From an uncultured bacterium (GTDB lineage: Bacteria > Bacillota > Clostridia > TANB77 > CAG-508): a stretch of DNA of 48,510 nt. The notes under the pieces were generated by a model. It ran no database searches and was not told where the DNA came from. It was given only the letters and a program-made list of their open reading frames with translations. Shown piece by piece: positions 1-9,270 of the stretch. Every line of letters starts with the position of its first letter. Position 1 is the first letter of the stretch. The position numbers and the translations under genes are program-made. The stretch is from the NCBI GenBank assembly GCA_905215935.1, contig CAJMRY010000009.1, forward strand, positions 1 through 48,510, given 5' to 3'.

Positions 1-3000
1 ATTAGAACCCCATGTCCATATTTTTCCTTCTACATCTTTTATAACTGCATTAGTATCACTTAAATAAACTATTTCATCTATTTTATTATTAAACTTATAG
101 TTTATGCATTTTGGCTCTTGTCTTGAATCTTGTGTTCCTTCTCCTAATATTGCATATTTATTATTCAATCCATATGACCATAAATTTCCTTCGCAATCTA
201 TTTCCATTGTTACAATATCTCTATAAGATTTTTTCTGTTTTATACCCATTTGTCCATCATTTCCATATTTTACATTTTCTGAGATTAATGCATATTCGCT
301 AACATTTTCATATTTTTTTCCATATTCTGGATTATATTTATATGTTTCTCCTATTAGTTTTCGTGGTTTCTCTGAATAGTCTTCTGTTCTTCCTGTTGCT
401 CCATACGCATTTTCTCCCCATGTCCATATATCTCCTGATTTATCTATAGCTACCCCATAATTATATGTTATTGATATATCTTCTGGATTTAAATCTATGT
501 CTTCATTAATGCATTTGAATATTGCAACACTTGGATCATTGTAATATTCATTAATTCCTCCTCCACATGTCCAAATTTTTCCTTCATCGTCAACTACTAA
601 AGATACAACAATGTCGCGTTTTTCATTTCCGCTTCCTTCAACTACTCTTGTTATCTTCCTTCCATATAATGCATTTGTTTCATCTTGTGTTATACATTTT
701 GGAGTTTTAATAGATACATTCGTTCCAATTCCTGCTTCTCCACAACTATTTTTACCCCATACCCATAATTCATTATCTTCATCTATAATAAAAAAGGTGT
801 CACCACCTGAATAGGCTGAATAGGCGTAATTTCCTTCTGTTGCCATCTTTTTTACTTTTATTCCATATAAAGCATCTTCCTTACTTTCATTTATACAATA
901 TGGTTTCTCTCCTTCTGGCCAAATCCACACTTTACTTTCACTGTCTAATGCCATAATGCTATGACTTCCATATTCAACATCTACAAATTTTACATCTGAT
1001 AAATAATCATATTTGTCATTTTCTGTTGTCAAGCTTATACCTGAATATGTTGGTATAAATCTATATAATTTTCCATCTACATCTATTGCAATAAAATCAG
1101 TACTATCAGTACTATTTCCATAAGGACTACTCCAAGTTGGAACTCTCACTTTTTTAATTTTTTTGCCCATTAGGTCATTTTCACCAGTAAATTCGTATGT
1201 ACTTAGGCATATTGGATAGTAATTATAAATAGCACTTACTGGATTATACCCCCAGAACCATACTTTTCCCTCATTATCTAATGCTAAAGTACTCCTATTG
1301 TTTACACATATGTCTACAATCTTTTCTTTACCTATATAATTGTATTTTCCTCCTACACAAACTGGTGTTGTTGTGGTAAATTGCTCTAAAGTTCCTATTC
1401 CCAAATTATTATTCCTATCAGTTTTATAATTATTAGTTCCCCATGTCCATACTCTACCCTCTTCGTCTATTGCTGCACTATTATAATATCCTGCACTTAC
1501 CTTTACAAATTTAGGAATCTCAAAGTATGATTTTTCGCTTGGTTCGTATTTTGTTGGTAATATTGTTCCATTATAATAACTGCAATACATTTTTCCTACC
1601 AATTTACTCTGATATCCACCTATCCAAAGTTTACCATTTTTATCCACTGTTGCTATGCTATATGGATTTATATAAACTGAAACTACTTCAACATCATTTA
1701 ATTCACTATTATCGCTAAGAGCTAGTAATGTGTTTGACTCATCTCCTATTTTCAATGGATAAGCATTTAAATTATTCCACATCCATACCTTGCCATGTTC
1801 ATCGATTGCTACGACATTATTAATCCATTTATTACAATATATATCCATTACACCTATACCATTTAATTCTGTTTCATAATTATTTTCATTTACACAAATT
1901 GGATTCCAGAATGGTGTTTTGTCTGCATTTTTCCAACTTTTTTGTCCAAACGTCCATAATCTATGCTGATTATCTATTAAGAAATTATATCCATTTCCAA
2001 CTTCAATCTTCTCTATCTTCACATCATATATATTACTTCCTTCTATTTTACTTATACATGTTGGTTGTATTGATTCACCATTATTTTCAGTTCCACATTG
2101 ATAATTAGTATTTACTCCCCATGTCCATACTTTTCCTTTATTGTCTAATGCTATTGTAACATTTTTATCTATATTGCATTTAATATCTGTTATTACTACA
2201 TCATTTAAATCAGTTTTTTCACTAATGCAGATCATATTATCTTCTGGATTATTACCATACCCAAACCATACTTTTCCATTTTCATCTACTGCATATATTG
2301 GGCCGCTACTAACTCCTATATTTTTCATTTTTACATTTTTAATTAAACTTCCTTCTATTTCACTTATACATGTTGGATTTAAAAAACTTCCTAAATCAAG
2401 TTTCCATATTCTTCCTTCTTGATCAATTAAATATATGAACCCATATGGATAACCATTTGCATAAACCTCCTTAAACCTTACATCTTTAATGCTTTCATTT
2501 CCTGTATAATCATTTACACAAGTAAACTCATCATATATAATACTACGAGAACCGCCATTATCTGTTGCTAGGTTATTTTTCCATATTTTTCCTTCTGTAT
2601 CTAAAGCTATAAATCCATAATTTCCAAATGCTGTTACTTTTTGAAATTTAACCTCTCTTTCTTGTACACTAACATTAACTTCCTTCTGCACACCGTCTTC
2701 TATTCCTACTGTTTCTGGCTCTTCCTTTATTACTCCATACTTCTCTGTTAAATCTACTATTCCTACTTGATAATCAATTCCTGCTTCTATTCCTGTTACA
2801 TCTACATATCCTGCTCTTAGGCTTATATCTTCGGTTGCGTTTGGTAGGCTACTTCTTTGATATGTTCCGTCTGCTTTTTTTGTAAATGTTAGTATTTCTT
2901 CTGTTTCTGGGTTTAGTATTTTGTATTTTGAGCGTGGTGCGTATTTTTGTTCTCCTGATGCTGTTTGATATGTTGTGCTTAGACGTAAGTTTCCTCTTGG

Positions 3001-6000
3001 AATATTTCTTAGCAATTCTATTCTTGTTATTCCTACTGCGTCTTTGTAGATTGCTATTGTTTTATCTGTCGCTTTTAGGTATTTATCATCTATTGTTTCA
3101 TTTATTAGTTTGTAGTTTCCTACTGGTAGTCCTTTTATTGTTATATTTCCATTATATGGTTTTATTATTTCATTTCCTTCTTCTGAAGGTATGAATGTTC
3201 CGTTTCCTCCAGCAAATTTCATTAAATTTCCTTGTGTATCGTATATTTTAAATGTTGCTTCTGATATTTTATTTCCTTCGTCATCTCTTACATATATTCT
3301 TGCTTTTGTTATAACTACTTCTTCTATTTTTTCTTGTAATACTTTACTTAGGTTGTCTTTTGTGTCTTGTCCTCCGAAACCGAAGTCTGTATTTATTTGA
3401 TTTTTTATTTTTATGTTTATTGTTTTTTGATTTTCTTGTAGTGTGAATGTGTATTTTCCGGTTTCTTCGTTTTTCTGTATTTGTTCTCCTTCTATTTTTA
3501 GCATTTTGAATTTTGGTTTGTATATCTCTTCTATTTCGTATGTTCCGTGTGGTAATCCTTCTATTGTGTCTTTATTCTTTTCGTCTATGAATGTGTAGAA
3601 GGTTTCTTTTGTATCTAGATTTTGTAGTTTTACTTCGAAACTGTATTTGTCTTTAAGGTTTATTTTTGCTTTTTCATAATCTTCCTGTGTCGCTATGTTT
3701 CCTTCTTCGTTTTGTATTTCTTTTTCTATTATTACTTTTGTTGTTTCTGTTTCTGTTATGTTTTGTTCTTTTTGTAATATAAATAATGCGTATCCTGTTC
3801 CATATCTTGTTACATCTAATACCTGACGTGTGTCTTTTATGTATCCTTCTGGTATATCTTTTTGTTCTACTATATATCTTCCACCTTTTAAACCATCTAA
3901 TTCGGCATGTGATTTTTTATCTCCTTGTACTTCTATTGGTTCTTCTAATTTGTTTAAATTGTTATCTACTTTTGTTACTGTGTAATTTACTGGTGTTTCT
4001 GGTACTCCTCCTTCTTCTAGTTCTGTTTCCATTATTATTTTTTTACTGTTTATTAATTTATTTTCTATTTGTAGTTCTAAAGGTTTTTCTTGAGTATTTT
4101 CTGTTGTTATTGTTATTTCTTGATCTTCTGCTATTTCATATATTTCTGGTACTGTTTCTTCTATTTCTGATAATAGATATGTTCCTACTGGTATTTCGTT
4201 AGATAGTCCTGTTCCATCTTCTCCTATTGTTATTGTTTCGTTTACATCTTTTCCTGCTAGGTCTTTTCCTACTATTTTAAATTGTATTCCAGATGCTTTT
4301 GATTTGTCTTCTTCTGCTTCTAGTGTTTTTCTTATTTTTACTCTTCCTTTTCCTACATATTTATTGTGTATTTCTACTTTTGTTGTCTTTCTGTATTGCA
4401 CTTCGCTTCCTGTGTTTGCATTTTCCGGGTTATATGTTACTTCGAATCCATCTGGACTAGTTGTATATATTTTTCCATCTTTCTCTTTTGTATCTACTTC
4501 TTCTACTTTGTATTTTCCTATTTCTAGTCCTTTTACTGTTATTATTCCTGATGTTGGTACATTAAATATTTCTTCGTAGTATTTTCCATGATAGCTTGTT
4601 CCACTAACTTTTACTTTAAAGTTTTCTATGTCTATTCCTTCATCTACTGTTACTTGTATTTTTATGTTTCCTGTTTTGTATTTGTTTTCTATTTGCGATA
4701 TTGTTGTTTCTCCATTTTTATCTGGTATTGTTACGTGTTTACTTACATTTATATATTTTGTTGTTTCTCCGCTTTCTGTATTTATTTTTGGTATGTTTAT
4801 TTCTTCTATTTTGTATGTTCCTACTGGCATATCTGGTACATTTATTGTTGCTTTTCTTTTGTCTTCTGAAATTTGCACTTGTTCATTTGTTTCTTGTGTA
4901 GATACTGTTTTGTCTATTTTTAATATTATTTCTTTTCCTTCTTTATTTGTGTATGATACATCTCCTATTCCTGTTATTCTAAATGTTAGTCCTTCTGCTG
5001 TTTCTCCTTCTGGTACTGTTTTTTCTATTTGTAATATTCCTTTTGTTATTTTGTTTACCATATTTACTTTTACTATTTCTGCTTTTGCTTCTACATTTAC
5101 ATCTTCTGCGTACCATCCATATTTTCCACTTGTTTCTTTTATTGTATAATTTCCATATGGTACATAACATTCTGCTATTGATATATTGTCACCATTTTCA
5201 TCTTTTTTTGTATATGTTGTTACATCTGTAATTGTTTTGCTTTCTCCATTAACTGCTGTTCCTGTTATTTCGAATTTTATTGTTTCTTCTTGTATGTCGT
5301 TTGTGTCTTCCCATTGTTTTATTATTTCTAGCTTTGACATCTTCACTTTGTTTTCTATGTTTATTGCTTTTCCCTGTTCTTCTGTATATTGTTCTTTGTT
5401 GCTTATTTTTATATATTTTGATGATTCTGGTTTATAGTTTTCGTTTTGACTTGTTTCTGTTATCTCCCATTCTCCTACTGGAATGTTTTTAAATATAACA
5501 TGTCCGTTTGCGTCTGTTTTTCCTGTGTAAGATTTAGATTGGTCATCTATTTTTACTATTTTAAATTCTATGTTTTCTAAGTTTTCTGTATTTCTTTCTC
5601 CTTGGAATGATTTTATAATTTCTACTGTTCCACTATTATCACCCACTATAACTCTTGATTTTGCAGGTTCTATTGGATCTTTTTCTGCATTAGAAGTGTT
5701 TCTATATTTTACTGCTGATGTTTGCATTGCTGTTTTTCCTTCTTCTACATCTTCTGGTATGTCACATTCGTATTCTACTATTAAGTTGTTGTTTACATTT
5801 AGTACATATGTGTCTTTAAATTTTATTTGTAACGTTTTTGCATTTTCTATATTTTCTGTATATTCTGTATCAAAGTTTGCCTCTGCTTCTGCACTATATT
5901 TTATTTCATAGTTATCTTGTGGTAATTCTATTTCACTTCCGCCTTGACTTTGGGTGTATATTTTTATTTTTTTCACATTAGAAAGTGTAGTATTTGTTCC

Positions 6001-8391
6001 TAAATCTCTATTTCCTATTATTGTTTTGTTTCCTTCAAATGGTAGTCTGCTTATTATGTTTATATCTTTTATGTCTTCTGACTGATTACTTAATACTGTT
6101 TTATATTTTACTGTATTTCCTTTTTGTAAAACTATATCTTCATCTTTTCTTTCTTCCCCTAATGCATTATATACATAATTTGATAATTGTATTTGCTTAT
6201 TGTATTCTATTGAATAGTCGAAGCTAGAATATGCTAATTTATCAGATATTTCTCCATCTTCGTCATAGTCGAATGAATCTGCTCTAGAAGAGTAATATTT
6301 GTCTTCATCTGTTTTCATATATACTTCTACTGTTCCACTAGTTGTTGTTATATTTTGTTTAAGTGTTCTTACATAGTTTATTTCTAAAGAAACATCTGCA
6401 TTCTTGCTAGAATTACTTGTTCCTTTACACATTACCTGTAATATATTATTTCCATTTACTTTTTTTATTTTCCAATTATCTACATACATCATATCTTTTG
6501 CATTTTTTAATTGTATATTTGATATTTTAAAATCGAATTCGTTTGGTAAACTTATATAAAATGTTGGATTAGTATTTTTTACAGTTACATTTCTATAAGT
6601 TCCTCCATCCATTCCTCTTACATTCATATATAATGTTAATTTATCTTCAACCTCACTTGATGTTTCTGATACGTTTGCATTTATGTTGTTATTTTCTGTA
6701 TTAAAATGTGATAAGTCTTGTTTTTCGTATCCAGTTATAAAATATGATGCACCTTGATTATCTCTATACATATGATAGCCAGCTACATTATGTCCTTTAT
6801 ATATTTCTCTAATATTTAATATCTGCTTTTCTGTTAAACCATTTTGCTTTAATTTACTAGCACACATTTCGTATGTAGTTGTCCAACCTTGATAATAGTT
6901 TACTATTGCATCACTAGCTACTGCATAGTATTCACCTATTTTAGTAGACTCATCTGCTACATATTCTTTATTATCTGGTGTAGCAGTAAAAAATAATTGC
7001 TTTGTGGCACTATCGTAAAATCTTATACAACCATTAGGTCCTATTCCATAACATTTTATTTTTTTAACATACATTTCTTCATTGTTTAAAGTTTTAGTTA
7101 TATTTCCATATGTATCTTCATTAAAATACGCAATTTGCCCTCGATACTGCGTTACTGTAGTATCTCCTGCATTCTCTATTCCATCAACATAGTGAAATGA
7201 TGTACTAAAACTTAATTCCATAGTATCATTTTTTATAAATTCATTTAAATTATCTTGATTATATGCATATCCATTTCCTCCTGTACCCATATAACAAGTT
7301 CCCCATGCGTCTTTTCCTGTTGTTTCACGATGTAGTCCATAATCCTCTGCAACTGATTTATCTTTATAAAGTTGTGTTTTTTCATTACTTGTTCCTGTCT
7401 TATCTGTTGTAAATGTATACCCTTCAGATTTAACTCTTGCATTTGCTCTTGTACTTGTTATTAAATCTGTTCTTGCATCTTCTATATTATATTCTACATG
7501 TATTTTAATAGTTTTATTTATATTAAACTCTGAATCTTGTACATATTCGTTATGTGATTCTCCTTTTTCTAATATTCTCTTACTTATTTTGCCATTTGTT
7601 TCTACAGTACTTAATTTAAAGTCTTCTATATTTTGAAATGTAACTTCATCTGGGTAGTATGTTTTATTATTAGATGTTCTGTAAAAGTCTAATTCTATGT
7701 TTGTATATTCAGAGTTTTTACAATCTACATTTAATTCATAGTTTTCTATTATTTTGTTTACAATATATAACTGGCTTGTATTAGATGAAGTTTCTGTTCT
7801 ATTGTTAGTTAATTCGTAAGAAATCTCAAGATTATGTGGGTTTACAACTGCTTTTGAACTAACTGTGGCACTTATATTTCTTGTAATTTCTACTTCTACT
7901 TCTTCTCCATCTAATTCATATGTTCCAATTAATTTTACTTTAACATCTTGTGTGTAGTCTTGAAAATCTATTGCTTTTGCAAATGTTAAGTTTATATTCC
8001 CAGATATCTTGGTCCCTCCTGGAATATCTTTTAAATATTGAATTTGATTTGCATTACTTGATTCTCCAAAATATTCTCCACTATTTTTAAACTCTAGCTT
8101 TAATAAATCTGATTTCTCTACTTCTATTCTAAAATTTTGGAATTTACTAATAGTATTGAATGATAATTCAAACTCAGCTACTGTGACATTTCCATCTTGC
8201 ACAGAAATTTCGTTACTAGCATCTTTCCAGTTTAAATTAAATCCAATATATTCACTTTCTGTCACTTTATCTTGTTCCAAATTTTCTACCGCATAACTTA
8301 TAATTGGTATTATACTAGATGATAACATTGATGCTATCATTAACATCACCATTATAAACTTTGCAAATATCTTGGCTATTTTCCCTTTCAT
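1..8391 (-). CDS. Giant secreted surface protein with Cna_B/SpaA-like domains and RCC1 repeats (C-terminus off left edge)
   Basis: The frame is open from ATG at 8391 to the window edge, giving 2797 codons with no stop. A GGAGG lies 7 bases before the ATG. A signal peptide covers about residues 1-39 (MKGKIAK, then a hydrophobic stretch ending near ISYA). About residues 40-1000 look like adhesin-type beta-rich sequence. About residues 1000-1900 hold Cna_B/SpaA-like domains, recognised by repeated G-x-Y-x-I-x-E endings. From about residue 1914 there are at least 16 RCC1-type blades with the signature D-x-x-G-K-x-W-T-W-G-x-N, and they continue past the edge. It is a paralogue of the gene at 13225-23883. 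It has no in-frame CGG codon, although more than a dozen out-of-frame CGG triplets are present. It is probably exported and adhesive; the ligand is unknown. The coding strand at about 2700-6000 is unusually poor in third-position T. Confidence 0.85.
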   Translation of the reverse strand, partial: MKGKIAKIFAKFIMVMLMIASMLSSSIIPIISYAVENLEQDKVTESEYIGFNLNWKDASNEISVQDGNVTVAEFELSFNTISKFQNFRIEVEKSDLLKLEFKNSGEYFGESSNANQIQYLKDIPGGTKISGNINLTFAKAIDFQDYTQDVKVKLIGTYELDGEEVEVEITRNISATVSSKAVVNPHNLEISYELTNNRTETSSNTSQLYIVNKIIENYELNVDCKNSEYTNIELDFYRTSNNKTYYPDEVTFQNIEDFKLSTVETNGKISKRILEKGESHNEYVQDSEFNINKTIKIHVEYNIEDARTDLITSTRANARVKSEGYTFTTDKTGTSNEKTQLYKDKSVAEDYGLHRETTGKDAWGTCYMGTGGNGYAYNQDNLNEFIKNDTMELSFSTSFHYVDGIENAGDTTVTQYRGQIAYFNEDTYGNITKTLNNEEMYVKKIKCYGIGPNGCIRFYDSATKQLFFTATPDNKEYVADESTKIGEYYAVASDAIVNYYQGWTTTYEMCASKLKQNGLTEKQILNIREIYKGHNVAGYHMYRDNQGASYFITGYEKQDLSHFNTENNNINANVSETSSEVEDKLTLYMNVRGMDGGTYRNVTVKNTNPTFYISLPNEFDFKISNIQLKNAKDMMYVDNWKIKKVNGNNILQVMCKGTSNSSKNADVSLEINYVRTLKQNITTTSGTVEVYMKTDEDKYYSSRADSFDYDEDGEISDKLAYSSFDYSIEYNKQIQLSNYVYNALGEERKDEDIVLQKGNTVKYKTVLSNQSEDIKDINIISRLPFEGNKTIIGNRDLGTNTTLSNVKKIKIYTQSQGGSEIELPQDNYEIKYSAEAEANFDTEYTENIENAKTLQIKFKDTYVLNVNNNLIVEYECDIPEDVEEGKTAMQTSAVKYRNTSNAEKDPIEPAKSRVIVGDNSGTVEIIKSFQGERNTENLENIEFKIVKIDDQSKSYTGKTDANGHVIFKNIPVGEWEITETSQNENYKPESSKYIKISNKEQYTEEQGKAINIENKVKMSKLEIIKQWEDTNDIQEETIKFEITGTAVNGESKTITDVTTYTKKDENGDNISIAECYVPYGNYTIKETSGKYGWYAEDVNVEAKAEIVKVNMVNKITKGILQIEKTVPEGETAEGLTFRITGIGDVSYTNKEGKEIILKIDKTVSTQETNEQVQISEDKRKATINVPDMPVGTYKIEEINIPKINTESGETTKYINVSKHVTIPDKNGETTISQIENKYKTGNIKIQVTVDEGIDIENFKVKVSGTSYHGKYYEEIFNVPTSGIITVKGLEIGKYKVEEVDTKEKDGKIYTTSPDGFEVTYNPENANTGSEVQYRKTTKVEIHNKYVGKGRVKIRKTLEAEEDKSKASGIQFKIVGKDLAGKDVNETITIGEDGTGLSNEIPVGTYLLSEIEETVPEIYEIAEDQEITITTENTQEKPLELQIENKLINSKKIIMETELEEGGVPETPVNYTVTKVDNNLNKLEEPIEVQGDKKSHAELDGLKGGRYIVEQKDIPEGYIKDTRQVLDVTRYGTGYALFILQKEQNITETETTKVIIEKEIQNEEGNIATQEDYEKAKINLKDKYSFEVKLQNLDTKETFYTFIDEKNKDTIEGLPHGTYEIEEIYKPKFKMLKIEGEQIQKNEETGKYTFTLQENQKTINIKIKNQINTDFGFGGQDTKDNLSKVLQEKIEEVVITKARIYVRDDEGNKISEATFKIYDTQGNLMKFAGGNGTFIPSEEGNEIIKPYNGNITIKGLPVGNYKLINETIDDKYLKATDKTIAIYKDAVGITRIELLRNIPRGNLRLSTTYQTASGEQKYAPRSKYKILNPETEEILTFTKKADGTYQRSSLPNATEDISLRAGYVDVTGIEAGIDYQVGIVDLTEKYGVIKEEPETVGIEDGVQKEVNVSVQEREVKFQKVTAFGNYGFIALDTEGKIWKNNLATDNGGSRSIIYDEFTCVNDYTGNESIKDVRFKEVYANGYPYGFIYLIDQEGRIWKLDLGSFLNPTCISEIEGSLIKNVKMKNIGVSSGPIYAVDENGKVWFGYGNNPEDNMICISEKTDLNDVVITDIKCNIDKNVTIALDNKGKVWTWGVNTNYQCGTENNGESIQPTCISKIEGSNIYDVKIEKIEVGNGYNFLIDNQHRLWTFGQKSWKNADKTPFWNPICVNENNYETELNGIGVMDIYCNKWINNVVAIDEHGKVWMWNNLNAYPLKIGDESNTLLALSDNSELNDVEVVSVYINPYSIATVDKNGKLWIGGYQSKLVGKMYCSYYNGTILPTKYEPSEKSYFEIPKFVKVSAGYYNSAAIDEEGRVWTWGTNNYKTDRNNNLGIGTLEQFTTTTPVCVGGKYNYIGKEKIVDICVNNRSTLALDNEGKVWFWGYNPVSAIYNYYPICLSTYEFTGENDLMGKKIKKVRVPTWSSPYGNSTDSTDFIAIDVDGKLYRFIPTYSGISLTTENDKYDYLSDVKFVDVEYGSHSIMALDSESKVWIWPEGEKPYCINESKEDALYGIKVKKMATEGNYAYSAYSGGDTFFIIDEDNELWVWGKNSCGEAGIGTNVSIKTPKCITQDETNALYGRKITRVVEGSGNEKRDIVVSLVVDDEGKIWTCGGGINEYYNDPSVAIFKCINEDIDLNPEDISITYNYGVAIDKSGDIWTWGENAYGATGRTEDYSEKPRKLIGETYKYNPEYGKKYENVSEYALISENVKYGNDGQMGIKQKKSYRDIVTMEIDCEGNLWSYGLNNKYAILGEGTQDSRQEPKCINYKFNNKIDEIVYLSDTNAVIKDVEGKIWTWGSN

Positions 8392-8958
8392 CACTTTACC
8401 TCCACTATTGTATAAATTTATATATTATTTCATTTATAATTATAGAAGAAGTGATAATTTTTTCAATCCCACATATTTTGGTAAAACTCTTAACTATTTA
8501 CGGATAGTTATTTTTAGATGTTTTTTTACATTTTAATTATCATTTTGTAACATTGTAATGTATATTAATTTTATATAATTATTTCTTGTTGTTTTATTAC
8601 ATTTATATTACAAATATGTAAAACAGAAAAAAGACAAGTGAAATAGAAAAAGATGAAACAAAGGGACAGAGCTTTTGTCTCTTACCTTGTCTCTCCTATA
8701 GCATTCTCTTTTTCATCTATTTAATTTGCATATTTCACATAAAAATGCTACAATATAGTTATCCAAACTATTATTGGTTGTTGCGAATTTTTTTAAACTA
8801 TTTTTATTGGTTATTATAACTATAAAGAAATTCTATACACAACATTTATTATAGGGATTGGCTTCTATAACAATTCATTTTGTTCTGAATGCTAGAAGCT
8901 ATCGTAAATGACAGGCAAGACACTGCATTCAGGTCTTGTAAGGAGAAAGGACACTACT
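8392..8958. other. Intergenic region between divergent genes
   Basis: No coding sequence was recognised here. It should hold the promoter of the leftward giant gene and that of the rightward small gene. An imperfect palindromic element lies at about 8638-8737. The rest is AT-rich sequence with several TATAAT-like strings, none with a clear -35 partner. Confidence 0.5.
8638..8737. repeat. Imperfect palindromic element with GGGACAG core
   Basis: The outer arms start with GTGAAAT and AGATGAAA and recur inverted at the right end (TTTCATCT, ATTTCAC). The centre carries GGGACAGAG facing GTCTCTCC. The GGGAC core is shared with palindromes at 28181, 34397, 37804, 43122 and 43813, which suggests one dispersed family. 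The pairing was judged by eye. Confidence 0.45.
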
Positions 8959-9213
8959 ATGGCTGTAAGAAAACACATAACCAACTTCTTTAAAGACGCT
9001 ACAAAAGTACCATTTTGTGGAACAATTACACGATATTATTATAGTTCTGCAGATAAAACTTGTGTAGTTGAAGTAAAATGTGAAGATGGTAAAATACATA
9101 TGGGCATGGCTGTAGACTATATTGGACTTATTAGAATGAATCCACCTAACAAAACAGATGTAGAATACTGTTTTAAACAGGAAAACGGTTTACCCATCGC
9201 CTTTTGTTGCTAA
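8959..9213 (+). CDS. Small hypothetical protein, 84 residues
   Basis: The start is the ATG at 8959 (MAVRKHITNFF), 8 bases after a strong AGGAGAAAGG at 8941-8950. An upstream ATG in the same frame (8908) has no ribosome binding site and is not preferred. The product is a small soluble protein with several cysteines, two of them at the extreme C-terminus, and no signal peptide or membrane segment. It lies convergent to the MucBP-repeat gene and shares a strong hairpin terminator with it. I do not recognise the family. The good ribosome binding site and normal codon use support a real gene. Confidence 0.65.
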   Translation: MAVRKHITNFFKDATKVPFCGTITRYYYSSADKTCVVEVKCEDGKIHMGMAVDYIGLIRMNPPNKTDVEYCFKQENGLPIAFCC

Positions 9214-9220
9214 GTTCTCC

Positions 9221-9260
9221 AAAAAAGATGTGAACAATTAATTTTGTTCACATCTTTTTA
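9221..9260. terminator. Bidirectional hairpin terminator
   Basis: A stem of about 13 bp (AAAGATGTGAACAA with TTGTTCACATCTTT) is followed by T-rich sequence on the plus strand and, through the A-run, on the minus strand. It sits between two convergent stops, at 9213 and 9271. Confidence 0.85.
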
Positions 9261-9270
9261 TATTAATACA

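Noticed and set aside
7245..7442. Minus-strand ORF of 65 residues inside the giant gene
   Set aside because: It lies in a different frame from the long open frame with signal peptide and domains, and has no ribosome binding site or family resemblance.
1..8300. Many plus-strand ORFs rich in Leu, Phe and Ser
   Set aside because: They are antisense shadows of the giant gene, without ribosome binding sites and with composition typical of reversed AT-rich coding sequence.
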